Positions 48,750 through 60,429 of a stretch of 64,000 nucleotides of DNA are shown here, one piece after another (the stretch's first letter is position 1; every line of letters begins with the position of its first letter). The notes beneath the pieces are model-generated. The model saw only the letters and a list, made by a program, of their open reading frames with translations. It did no database searches and was not told the origin of the DNA. A program made the position numbers and the translations under genes. The stretch comes from Cryptomeria japonica. Its lineage: Eukaryota > Streptophyta > Pinopsida > Cupressales > Cupressaceae. The stretch spans positions 614,402,977 through 614,466,976 of the forward strand of contig NC_081408.1 in the NCBI RefSeq assembly GCF_030272615.1, read 5' to 3'.

Positions 48750-49170
48750 GTGATGTTGATTGGCATCAGTCCGGCATGCATTATCAGAGCTATCATTCAT
48801 TCCAGATTGATGAGTTGGTGCTACTACTCCGGGGGAGTAGTCAACTAAGTGGTTCAGAGGATTTATGATTTTTTTTTATGTTTATGTCATATTTCTGGCA
48901 TTAATGTCAAAGGGGGAGAGATATTTATGTGAAATACAGAGATCAGAGCTTAATGGAGATATCAGTCTAAGGGGGAGATTGTTGGCACAAGGAGGAGGAG
49001 CAGAATTTCAAATTGGTTGTGTCCCATTGGGGGAGTTTGGTCTATGTTTGGTTATTTGATTCAGAACTTCATATCATCTTGGGAGATTGTTGGATTTCTT
49101 CCTTTTGGGGAGACTTGTTTGACATTTCTTGGCACTTGGATATTTTTCACATCTAGTATTGCCATCAATG

Positions 49171-49184
49171 CCAAAGGGGGAGAT
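49171..49184 (+). other. Polypurine tract of the plus-strand copia element
   Basis: CCAAAGGGGGAGAT adjoins the LTR start TGTTGGCAAT. Similar G-rich words (CAAAGGGGGAGAG at 48909, TAAGGGGGAGATTG at 48968) lie upstream. Confidence 0.85.
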
Positions 49185-50388
49185 TGTTGGCAATTTGGAG
49201 GAATTGATTGTGTTGCATTGATGTTTGTCATTGATGTCAACACTAGTTTTTTTGTTGTCTATCGGGTTCCAGTAGAGTGATTGGATTATCATGTTGATCT
49301 GGAGATCCTCTTCGGTATGTTCTGAATGTTGGAATTGGTTTGGACTGGTTATTCATGTGTTCCTAATGTGTATCACATTCAGTTGGTTTGGGATTTGATG
49401 ATCTGGAAGCTATCATTTGTCCTAGTAAGTCTTTTGGTTACCGGTAAGGGTTTTACTGGTAGAGCTTTGTTGAAGATATTTTGATGAGTCCGATAAGTGG
49501 TGTTGGTGCAGCTTCTAGAAGATTATTAAGATGTTGATGGTTATATTGTTCGTGTTCCAGTTGATTGGTGGTGTTGCATTTGGTTTATGGTGACCTATTT
49601 TAGGTCTGGTCTTATTCTGCTAGGTTATGGACTGGTTTTTGTAACGTGTTGGTTGATGATTCTGATGCGTTACTGATTGGATTTATTGTTTGCTTTATGT
49701 TGTTTCGATATTAGGTCGACTTGGTTTATCATTGATTTGCGGGATTATGTAACAGATTTATTGTATTATCTTTTAGGTGGCCAACCTAATTGTTTAGGTC
49801 CTAGGTTGGTATAAATATGATGTAAGATCTCTTTGTAGATCATGGATGGGTGGTTATGGGATTATTTGTATGTGAATAATGTTGTAATCATATGCAGAGG
49901 TTTTGGTTGGTCATAGGTGATTGAATTGGGTTTGTGGAAGAGGTTTAAGACCTCCGGTATTGAGCTTAACCGGAAATGTACTCAAGCATAGGAGATGCTA
50001 TACTTGCAGTTCAATCTTCATTCTGGATTGTAGTCTGATGTTTTTTATAGTTAGTGAGACTCTTTTTGTGATGACTAGTGCGCTCTAGGTTGTTGGCCTT
50101 CCTACATGTGCAGGCCCCTTATTGTAATATTTATTCATCTAATCGGTGGATAGATATTGTGGGTCTCCAATCCCACAGTGGTTTTTCCTCATTGAAGTTT
50201 TTCCACATATAAATATGCGGTGTTATGGCGTTCATCTTTGTGGTTGCATTGTTACTTATTGTTATATGCTTTTATGTTTACCGATTGCTAAGTAGTTGTG
50301 TTAATAAGGTTAAATTTCTCATGTCCGGTAGAACACTGATTCACCCCCCCCCCCCCCCCGCCCCTCTCAGTGTTCTTGGATCCCAACA
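49185..50388 (+). repeat. 3' LTR of the plus-strand copia element
   Basis: Direct repeat of 43787-44982. It has a longer C run, 50344-50359, and ends GGATCCCAACA. Confidence 0.9.
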
Positions 50389-52000
50389 TGTAGTAGCATT
50401 GGCTCCCCCACCATAGAACTCACTTTTTAGGCATACCAGATTATCTTACCCCGAAGATCCGGAGATCTTATAACCAGGGGATTCCTATCTCATCAAGATG
50501 AATACATGAGATGTATCTACAAGGTACGATCCGCACTCCCTGAACCATCAAATGTGGGATTTTTGGTCAACTAAAACAATTGGCTCGTAGTATAGTTTTG
50601 AGGGATCACCAATCCAATGACAAATTCTCGAAGCAAACCACCTAAGGCTTTAACTAAGCTTATCGGTGTAGAGAGGGCCCCCACATATGTCGAATTCACT
50701 CAACGCTCCAGCCACCTGACAACATATTTATATAGCAGCTTGAAAAACCCACTCGAGATCGCGTTGGGAGAGTCGATATCCCCAATGTGTCCTAATTTGA
50801 GATACCCTTCCAGGGTGATGAAATCCCTAGTCAAAGATACCCCTCACTACTAAAAGAAAAATTGGGTGTCGTTGTCACTTTTCCCTGTCTACCAAGACCT
50901 CAAAGGTGAGTGGAAAGGTACTTCATGCAATTGTGATTCCACCCTACAAAGTGAGAAAGCACACCAAACATGATAGATAAAATTTCATTAACCTTTAATC
51001 ATTGCAATATGTGAGCTATCCTAAACATAAAACAAATCCATGTCCATTTTTAAGCCCACATCGAAATGTGAATTGTATACATGTTTATTTTTTAAGTACC
51101 AAACTGAAGTGTGAACTAAAAAACCAAAAGATATTGCAATCACACGTGTTAGTAGTTTAAAGAGAAGTCTTGGACTGATCAAATCTTCCCTATTTTCCTT
51201 ACCACGTGTTGCAAACAAAACATCAACAATACAAAAAACCAGAACAAAAATAGACAGTTATATATCTCAACAATATATTGTGAAATCCTATTTAAATGCA
51301 TGTGAAATAAGTACTACACTAATGCGAAATTCTACCACTACTATTGCGAATTTCTGACAAAACTAAGCGAAAAAAATCAGAACGAATGCGAAGTAAGATC
51401 AGGACATATGCGAAATAGAAACAAAGTAAAGATAAAAAACTAAAAAAAAAAACCTGCAAAAAACTGAAGATTGTTACAATGACAAATCACCAAAATGGTT
51501 CCTTCGATCATGTTGTACTTCATTATGTAATTCTGGACGCATCTCTAGTATTTGAAATAAGCATTTTACAACTCTAGGTCAACGAATTTCCTTTCTTCCT
51601 GTAGGATTCTCTGGAAATACCTTTGTTTTCTTCTTTGTTCAGTTCTCCTTTTAGATCCTAAAATTTAAAATCTCACTTTGCATGCCATGGGGTTAGATGC
51701 ATGTTTAGACAAACTATAAAACTAATCCACAAAACTTTCGGCACTGCATAAAAGAATGATGATCAAAAAGAGAAAATGGTCGCAAACAGAAGCGAGTTAA
51801 TCTCTTCACTATACTTTCACATTATACGGATGCGAAATATCTGATATACGAATGTGAAACATCTCCACGTATGTGAAATAGTGTCAGTACGTATGCGAAA
51901 TTCTGCATAGGCTAATGCGAAATTGTCTATGTTCCTACAAGAATCCATACTAGAAAACCACCAAAAACACGCAAAAAGGTCAATTGGTGTGCTTCACGTC
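50389..52000 (-). other. Leader of the Tat-like element, with ATGCGAAAT words
   Basis: No gene recognised. Between 51320 and 51930 about nine copies of words close to ATGCGAAAT occur irregularly (for example 51321, 51408, 51829, 51894, 51915). I could not place a primer binding site, so the boundary between leader and LTR is uncertain. Confidence 0.5.
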
Positions 52001-53091
52001 GCATTCACCATTGTTTTCACATCAAAAATATTAGAAATTATGCTAATTAGAGTAAGGGAAATCATGAAAAGCCCAACTAATTAACAATTTCAACACAAAC
52101 CACTAAAAGCATGCAAATAATGTAATTAATCCAATAAGGAAAACCCCCTTATTCGCATTGTAGCTTCCATTGTCCTTTTCTTCTCTATGTAATGATGGCT
52201 CTCAGTGTTGCTATTGTTAACCTGCAAAATGACACAAAGATTTGAAGTTCGTGATTAAGAAAATTGGGAGAAAGGATGCTCAATTTATAGATTCTGGAGG
52301 ATGGAAATGGACGGTTGAGATGCATTTTGGAACAGAATTGATCAACGGTGGAGATTGCTTGAGACAAAACTAAGTAGGAGCTAAACTCATTTCATTAATG
52401 AGTCAACTAGGTTGATTGATCAAATGACTGAATAGATTGAATAGTGAACTGAGTTGATTGGTTTGTTAACTGAATTTGATTGATCTATTCCAAAAAGTTG
52501 ATTGAGATTTAGAAAAGTTGATTGGGGAGTTAATTGAGTTAACTGGGGAGATGACTGATTTGATTGCTCAGTTGACTAAATTGATTACTTAGTCAAATTG
52601 AAAGTCAGTGGGAGTTAGATTTTCAACATGTGTTGTATGAAATTCATTTGAAATTGCATTTGATTTGAATTTTACTTGAATTCGGATTTTCGAAGAGTGA
52701 AATAAACATGTAATTTATTGAAATTTGGTGAAATCTAAATTTGGGGATTCAAATTTTAAATTTTGAATTTGAAGAATAAATTAGTTAATTAAATAATTTA
52801 AAGAAATTATTTAATCATTAGAAATGGAATTTAATTAAATAATTAAAAAAATTATTTAATTAAAGGATATAATCAAAATTAATTATATATTAAATATTTA
52901 ATTAATATAAAGGAAGGGTTAAATGATTAATTGATTAAGAAGAAAGAAATGGGATAATTAGTAATGCTGAGATGCAGTGATTAAAGTTAATTTAGAAGAA
53001 TAAATTAGCATAATTAAATAATTAAAAAATTATTTAATAAATAAGACGAATAATTTGTGCATGATTGATGAGACATTTTTAGGTGTCTACA
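52000..53091 (-). repeat. 5' LTR of the Tat-like element (left limit uncertain)
   Basis: The right end reads TGTAGACACCTAAAAATG on the minus strand, matching the LTR start of the element at 2823. The first 450 bases are AT-rich with AATTAATTTA words as in that LTR. A TATA-like AATCTATAAATTGAGC lies near 52280 on the minus strand. The left limit is not fixed. Confidence 0.65.
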
Positions 53092-53591
53092 AGTAGTTTC
53101 ACACTAAGTCATGGGTGTTTTTTATTCAAAAGCATGTTTTTTAAAGTGTTGCAGTGGTTTTCAGTAAAATAATTGGTAGTATTGGTATATTATAACATTA
53201 GGGAATATTGTGTTTTGTTGCTTTTTTAATTAAAAATATTAGGAAATATTCTTGTTGTATCTTAAAATAAACTTTATTGACATTAGCATGACATCAACCT
53301 TCTTCCACCCCAAATTGACACCCCTCTCCATTTGAATTTAGATTTTTATTTTGTTGTTTAGATTTTTTTTATAGAATCGCACACATGGTGCTAAATAGTT
53401 CTCATTTTGAGAACTTTTGGTGCTCCATTCATGCATATATGATAACTTCAATTTATAACTCTTTTGGGTTCAATTTTTTAAAAGTACATAATGTTTCATG
53501 TACTTCTTATTGGTGTAGTTTGATCTATACCATTTTAAATAAAAAAAATGTAGTTTCATCTCTCTGACCCTTTTCGGAATTCGTAATACAC
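53092..53591. other. Intergenic DNA, nothing recognised
   Basis: AT-rich. The open frame 53385-53567 is short and Ser/Asn/Ile-rich with no family resemblance. Confidence 0.5.
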
Positions 53592-53612
53592 TAAAACCAA
53601 GACAACTTTGTT

Positions 53613-55312
53613 TTTTATTAGGATAAAATAGGTTTTGAAGGGGCCCCAAAACCCTTTACAACCATAGAGCTACCAACGTAAAATAGACTAGACTACCTGG
53701 CAGGAAACCACAAGTTTTAGAAAGGCCCTGAAACCTTCTAGACTTACGGGCATCCAAAACCCAAAACCAAAGACTACACGAAGCTTAAACACCACCAACG
53801 AGACTCTAATCAAAAGTCAGGAATAAAGCATTACAAATCAAGCTGGTCCAAACAGAGGAGCGGAATCAGCAGACAAAAGTTCGCAAAATCAAACAACGAG
53901 GGATTTAACAAGCACCCTCAACCAAGAAGATGGGTTTTCCTAGGCTCCCATAACCTGTGACAGAAACTGTAGGCTAAAACAAGCCCCCAAACTGAAACCT
54001 AACCAAAAACAAACATTGACCAGACTGGGCCCTTCAAAACTACCAGCATCCAGCCTATCCCTGAGAGAAACAAAAAATATAGGGTTTTTCCACGCTCCCT
54101 CAACCTTGAAAGTGGGTTTAACAAAGCTCCCACAACTAGACATAGTGGGTTTCTGAAAGGCTCCCATAACCTTGAACTTGAAAACGAACAGAGTAAAACA
54201 CAAAAAACCCTCCAAGATCACCACCTCAATAGGTGATAAAAGAGAGAAGCCAAGTAAAAAACTATACTTTGTTCCCATACAGCCAAGAAACATGGTACCA
54301 TCAGCCTTCCTGAGTAGCACTGAGAAAAACAAACCCTCCACTCTCTCCACCTCAATAAAAGAGAAAGGGGATAAAACCATTGATAGGCCCAGCTCAGGCC
54401 CCAAGCAAGCAAGAGATAGCACACCATCCGCTCCCTAAAAGCATTTCCCAGCATCATCTGCAGCAAACATCTTCGCCTCAATAGAAGATAGGTCATCTCC
54501 AGAACCATCCATCTTCACCTCTAAAGAAGATAGAGCCACCTTTATAGGAAAACCCAAGGAGAACCAAAGATGTTGAGGAGGAAGCCGAAAAAATAAAAGG
54601 GAAGCCATCCAAAGGGCCAAGAAAGATAGGAAAATATAGCACAACCCACAAATAGAGAGCTTCAAACATCCAAGGGGGGGCAAACCACTCAACCAACCTC
54701 TCAAAAGAGGCATTCTGTAGCAACAGGAGGCCTCTGAAGCAAAACAAAGAGCAACAGAAACCCTCGCACTGTAAAATACAACATCTCCAGCCAACCCTGT
54801 CACCACCACACAAAGAAACAGGATCTCCACCAAAGGATGGCCAAGAGCCCAGACCGAGGCAATATTCTCCATAGATAGAAACAGACCCGGAAACCTCAAC
54901 GAACACTGAACCCTCTCTAAAAGACAGGGGCCCAAACCAAAGCTTGGAGCAGCAAAACAAACCCCAAACCCCACCCCACCACTCTGCACACACTGGATCC
55001 AACCAACATCGTCCAAAGAAGAAGCCGCAATATAAGGCAAGAGGCGGGCAAGGATAGGAATAGCTACCTCAAGGAAAACCCTATCCACGCCAACCCCAAT
55101 GCAGTAACCCAAGAAGACCCCCGCTACAATGGAAGGAGACCGCAACAATGCCCAACAAAATAACACATCAAAAGGAGCAAAGGCCAAATTAGAATCAAGA
55201 TCATCATTTGGATCGTCATCGCCTCCTCCAGAAGCTTCTTCATTTGAATTATGCACTCCCCCACGCTTCCCGCTCACCCCTCCACTTCTCGCTCATCGTA
55301 TTTTAGTTGTAT
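53613..55312 (-). mobile_element. Non-LTR retroposon with 21-bp target duplication
   Basis: A 21-bp direct repeat flanks it (53592-53612 and 55313-55333, one C/T difference, core AAGACAACTTTGTT). The left edge is T-rich, so the minus-strand copy ends with CCTAATAAAAAA, a poly(A) tail. Just inside the tail is a hairpin-like GGTTTTG...GGGGCCCC...CAAAACC, near 53630-53655. Long variable duplications plus poly(A) are the marks of LINE-driven retroposition. No reverse transcriptase is visible, so it would be non-autonomous, or a 5' region of an unknown LINE joined to a tail. The 5' (right) end is GC-rich. Confidence 0.78.
53940..55277 (-). pseudogene. Long open frame of the retroposon, one in-frame stop
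   Basis: An ATG at 55277, about 35 bases from the 5' end, opens 280 codons (starting MSGKRGGVHNSNEEASGGG) to a TAG at 54435-54437. The same frame then stays open to 53940. After a short acidic N-terminus the product is rich in Leu, Phe, Gly, Cys and Val with hydrophobic stretches that could be membrane segments. I recognise no domain. Caution: another minus-strand frame (54493-55002) and a plus-strand frame are also open, because the strand is T/G-rich, so the protein may be an artefact of composition. Confidence 0.35.
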
Positions 55313-55333
55313 TAAAATCAAGACAACTTTGTT

Positions 55334-58300
55334 GATTTGGAATGTGGAAACTATTATGGCACTAATTTGAAAGTTTTTTCATCATAATTCTTGGGAGGTC
55401 TCATGATCCTATGATTTTACATTTGTTTTTCCTAGTTTCATGATTGAGTAGTCTTGCAAGGCATGATCATATCTTTTACTCCATCTCTCTCCTTTTTATT
55501 TGATTATCATGCATAATCTTCTTAAATCATGCAAGTTCAAATGTGGTTACTGCATGAAGAAAATTTTGTTGAAAATGAAGGTCTTCAAAAGAAAATTGAT
55601 GAAAAAAATTAACTTCTTCAAGACAATCACATTTGTTTGCCAAATTCTTCTAATCCAACATTAGAAAATACATCAACTATTCATTCCCAAACATCTTGTG
55701 TGTACACACTAATCATGGATGGGAAGTGGATGACATACATTGAGATCTCATCTCTAACACCTATTTCACTATCAAAACCTCATCTTGTTTTATCTAAGGA
55801 TTTTAATGATTTAACATAGGTAGATCATATCCATTATCTTCTAGAGATATTATTTCTGTATAAGTACTTGATAAATATATTAGATTTGTTTTGAGTTCCA
55901 TCTTGAAAATCTAGACACTAATGAGGATATTCATCTCCTCTTTGATAAAAAAATCTTATAGAGTTACACCATCATCTTTTATCGATTTCATGAGGGCATA
56001 TTTAAACCCTTTTATTCTTTCTATGCCTAAATTTACTTCTCTAGTGATACAATATATAAATATTAATGAGTCTACATATTCGGCATAGTCATCATTCATG
56101 AATTTTGACACCTTTTTCCAAGAGTAACAAATTTGCATCGGTCTAGTTGTCTTACCTTGGTGAGCACCATATGTTCATGGTTATTACATTTTAATCTTAC
56201 ATGTTACATGATTCCTCTTATCAACATTTATCAAAATTATGTAGTGGGGCATGGATATCCTTGAGTGGCATTCAAAGTATTCATCTTTCGAACTTGTTCC
56301 ACATCTATTTCCACAAGATTTTGATTTGTCACTTTTTTTTTGTTAGATATAGTACTCTTGATTTGGTCAGGGGACCTCTTAGCACTACCATGGTGAAACA
56401 CATTCTCTTGTATTCCTTTCAAAAATAGAAAAATATCCTATATACATCATTGCATTTGTTTATTCCCAAGGCGAGGAACGGTGTTCAATGATCATACATT
56501 CCATGTCAAAAATCTATCATTGACACAAGAAACTACACAATGTCGAGGGGGAGGGGGGTTGCATGGTTTCTCTTCTCTTTACTCTTGGAGGGAATTTTTC
56601 TTCACATTGGTATTTTATCCTTATCACTTTTTGATGAGGGATTACCTAGAACTCTAAATTTATCCTCTCTTGGTGAAGTTTTTTCTTATATATTTTCTCC
56701 TCCTTCATTAAAGAATTATGCAACAATACAACAATTTTTAAAATGTATGCATGTTTAAAATATGCAACAATTTGAAGTATTTTATCCTTATCATGCATAC
56801 ATTTAAAAAAAAAAATTGTTGCATACTTTAAGTATGTGGAGAATATGTATTTATTTGTTGAAACAAAGACATCAATATGAAGTGTGCACTCCAAAAAAAA
56901 ATGCTATACTTCTCAAAAAGCTTCCTTTGAGAATAAGAGGGAACACAAAATTATGTCATGATAACTTTATTTAATGCTTCAACCCTTGCTATGAAACACA
57001 AATTTCTTTTCAAAACTGTGAGAAATAACAGGGAATCACAAGGACATTCTAATAAAGGTAGATTCTAGCGAAGGTACTTTATAATGAACCTCCATTCTAA
57101 GATCCGTTTCTTTAAATTTGGAAGTTTAATAGAAAGTTTAATAAATCTCATTTACAAGTTCAATTTTAAACCATAATGAGGGTTTTTCTTTTAATTTGTC
57201 CCTTACTGAAAGTTTTTCTTTCAATTTGTACTCTAATGAGGGTTAAGGTCACAAAAACGGGACTGTCCCTTGAATAGTAGGTCGTGCTTCTTCACAAAAT
57301 GGCCTACCATTTTTTATGTATAATTTTTCATTATTATGCCAGTCTTTAGCATGAATGAAAAAAAATGATTTTTTCCATTTTTTCAACTTTAAGAACTAGT
57401 ACATAATTATTTAGTTTCAATTTTTAGCTGAGTTTTTCCTGTTTTAAACTAGGGTAATTGCATTCATAATATTTTGATGTCATCTTAATGCCGTCTAATT
57501 GTAATCCTACCATGGTAATAAAAAATCTGATCACGCTTTCATGAGAGAATCTGTATTGAATATGCAATGCAGCAGCCGGAGACGTGGTTAAAAGGCATTC
57601 AAATGGTGGAACCTTTCATTGAAGAAGTCTTCAAAGCCCATCGTGCATACCTATTAATCAATAGTCTATGAAGATTGCACTATGTTTACCTTGCTCCTTT
57701 GGACAACAGTTGCTCTTTGGTCGGTATCCAGCTGTGAGAGAGACTGGCGTGTCACACAAGGGAAAGGCCACATTTAAAATGATGAAAACAAGGCAGGGCA
57801 GTAGAGGCCGTCCTGTGGACTAATCAGAGAAGAGGAAGGTAGAAGAAAGTAGAGTGGATATGGTGCCAGAAGGGCTGCGAAAGATGGATGGTAGCTAAAA
57901 GGCAAAAACAAGTGCAGAGTTTTGAGAGAAACGTGCAAAAGAGTGATTAGAAGAGATAGCAGGGATGAGTTTGCTAAACAGTCAGGAAATTAGAGGAAAC
58001 ATAAACGTGTCAAGGCACATGTAGGAAAGGGGGACGGGGACATGGTGTGGTAGAAGAAGAAGTAAAAGAAGACAATTTTAATGTCTACGAGACTAAACTT
58101 GCTACAAGATGGGGAAACTTGGTATGATAGTTAGTAATATGATGAGGAAACTTGCTACAAAGCAAAGCGTGAACAGATTAAACAGTAAATAAGTCAATGA
58201 AATGTAAAGATGGAAAGGTGGTCAATCAGAAAAAAGTAAGGAGCAGGGAAGGAAAGATTTGATTGGGAGACAGTAAATCCACTCGAGATCTGACTTCAGA

Positions 58301-60020
58301 AGGGTTATGGAGACAAAAGGTGTGGAATATTTGTCATCATTCAATATCAACGAGACAAAGAGAGGTGGATCTCATCTCTCAGGCCACCTGTTGTACAAGA
58401 ACTGGATGACGGTGTCTGTACTATTCTGGAATGTCATACCTACCCTCTTGCTTGATCGAGTCATTTGCCACAAGATAAGGGATCTTATTTCAATTACACG
58501 CTTCATGGAGGAGATGAACTTCACTGAAACGTTTTAGTATGAATTTGGTTTGTCTAATTACATTGGCCATATTCCATGGTGGGAAATTGCATTGTTACTG
58601 AAGCCCGTGTTGGTCTGTCACCTAGCCTGAAGTCACCTTCAATCTATCAACCTTCTGCACCCCTATATGTTAGCAAATGTGTAACCCCGTAAATGTTAAC
58701 AGAACGATAGCTTCAACATAGTTGTTAGTGTGTATCCCAATTGATTGATTGTATGCCACAATCAGATTTACCTGATGGTTAGAGATGATCCCTCTCATTC
58801 TAACTTTTATGGGGTTAGTGTTTGAAGCTCTATTAAAATTGAGTTTTGAGTTTTCCTTGGAAACGAGCCGACCAGCTATCTATGAAATTACTGTAGGCAA
58901 TTCCAATTGTAATGATAACGTATCTACCATGGCTTTAAAATCGTCATGCCATACATGTGAGAGGACGAAAAAGGGTGGTTGTTAGATGATGTAATTAGGG
59001 CCATGCTTTTTATTTTGCTTTATGTACCATAAAGCAAATCCTAATGTAGTGCAAAGCTCTCTTATGATTTCCATCTCAGTTTCATGATGCATCTTTAATC
59101 CAACAGATGAAGATATCCTCGATGTTAAGAGATACTAGGATGCTGCTAATAAATGCTAAGCAAGAAATTCCCAGATTTGTTTAACAAATTGCACTGGATG
59201 AAAAATTGCTAGGACTTTTTGACAGCTCGCATGAAAATGAGGCATATATTTGGTCCAATCAAACCTCACTGTTGGAGATTATCCACAAAGGCTTACGAAT
59301 GTAGATTACAAGTCCTAAAAAAACTCGTATTTGCCTGTAATTTGTAATTTCAGATTTTCCCCCAAGTATTTATTTCTGATTTGAGGCCTTAGCAAAGATT
59401 TATAAGGGGGTACCACACCAACTTTGCCCTCAAAAGTTTTAATATCTTGTAAGGTCACAAATTCCATTGTAATGGACATATTCGGTACAAAAAGATAACA
59501 TCTGAAGAAATATAAACAACAACTAGATCTAGTGATAACCATACAGGAGGTTCTTGCACAGAGAAAGGGAAGCCTAGGAGCATCTACCAATGCACTAACA
59601 TGTTAAATTCGTAGACACTGTTCAACAATCTGATATCGCATTTCTAATTTTCCTGAATATTCTAATTGCCCAAGTACCCTAAACTAGTTATCTTTTTACA
59701 TGTGCTCATGTTAAATTACAATTTGCAGTTATAATCTACTCATTAATTTATCTTGTCGAGGACTACATAATATCATTAACGCCTGCATGGAAATTATAAA
59801 AAGCTCCCATGTGGCCGTTATTTGCCATATGCTTATGAATTAATAGTCTTGTCATTATATTCTTAGCACCAATCCATCACAATATTTTGACTCACGAGCC
59901 TATCACATTAACTCAAAAAAAAGGCTATTAATGTAAACATCAAGCACATCTAAAAATTGCATCTCATACAATCATTCAAGAAATATATATATATATATAT
60001 ATGACACATTGTTCAACACT
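55334..60020. other. Intergenic DNA without recognised genes
   Basis: AT-rich with scattered short open frames of no clear family. The plus frame 55529-55819 is open apart from one TAA at about 55607 and may be an old coding remnant of unknown origin. The segment 57700-58300 is A/G-rich. A (TA)n run lies at 59982-60001. No splice-linked gene model is visible. Confidence 0.5.
56729..56821. repeat. Imperfect inverted repeat
   Basis: The arm 56729-56753 (CAACAATTTTTAAAATGTATG...) pairs with 56792-56821, leaving a 38-base loop. It could be a small hairpin element; no clear target duplication is seen. Confidence 0.6.
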
Positions 60021-60429
60021 CCCCACTGATAGCAAATTTCACCAGAAAAACAAACAATCCTGAGATGCTTGAGCAAGCAAAAAAAAGGCATGGCACAACC
60101 TCCTTTTCATAGTTGAATATAATAATAAAAAAAATTGTGCCTACAAGCAATTGTGCCAAAACAAATGCAATAAATACCGTGTTCAGACAATTCCTACTGT
60201 CTACACAATGAATCTTTCTGCAATCAAAATCAATGTAGAAAATAATGCAGGCTCAGTCACCAAATTGTAGTGACAAATTTGCTCAATCTAGTACGGATTA
60301 AGAAGAATGTCCAAATCCCTGTTTTCATCTTTTTAAGTGAAGCCATATGGACCTTACACTCAAATCAATATCTGAAACTCTTCACAAACTTCAGATGGAA
60401 CTATTTAATTTACTCCTCAAGATTCTAAT
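60021..60429 (-). other. Probable 3' untranslated region of RPN3
   Basis: Directly follows the RPN3 stop codon. It is AT-rich and non-coding. I could not choose a polyadenylation site, so the left limit is arbitrary. Confidence 0.4.

Larger units (their letters stand above)
43787..50388 (+). mobile_element. Ty1/copia element with large internal deletion
   Basis: LTRs are 43787-44982 and 49185-50388 (about 1.2 kb), with TG...CA-type ends and flanks TCTAG and TGTAG. An initiator-Met-like primer site is at 44985 and a polypurine tract at 49171-49184. The interior keeps gag with zinc knuckles and the end of pol (integrase C-terminus and RNase H). Protease, the integrase core and most of RT are missing, so it would depend on a relative. 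A solo LTR from another element interrupts gag. Confidence 0.9.
26878..53091 (-). mobile_element. Old Tat-like Ty3/gypsy element, split by four insertions
   Basis: Minus-strand pieces remain at 50389-53091 (LTR and leader), 42523-43786 (leader), 31960-35338 (gag, protease, start of G-patch) and 26878-27548 (spacer after the G-patch). The LTR edge at 53091 reads TGTAGACACC on the minus strand, like the non-autonomous element at 2823. The order is LTR, leader, gag, protease, G-patch. The RT, RNase H and integrase parts would lie beyond the chromovirus, left of the window. Gag and protease motifs match the Tat lineage; the assignment is by family resemblance. Confidence 0.82.

Noticed and set aside
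51320-51930. Regularly repeated short words that might suggest a CRISPR-like array
   Set aside because: Repeats are about 9 bases, irregularly spaced and in plant retrotransposon DNA.
54172-54438. Plus-strand Lys/Pro/Ser-rich frame in the retroposon
   Set aside because: The poly(A) lies on the minus strand, so the sense strand is minus; the composition is what the antisense of a T/G-rich strand gives.
56530-56700. Purine-rich GAGGGGGAGGGG followed by LTR-like sequence
   Set aside because: Resembles a copia polypurine tract but no matching LTR pair or coding domains were found nearby.
59315-59590. 91-codon minus-strand frame between the retroposon and RPN3
   Set aside because: No family resemblance, no splice or promoter context, and length is within chance expectation.
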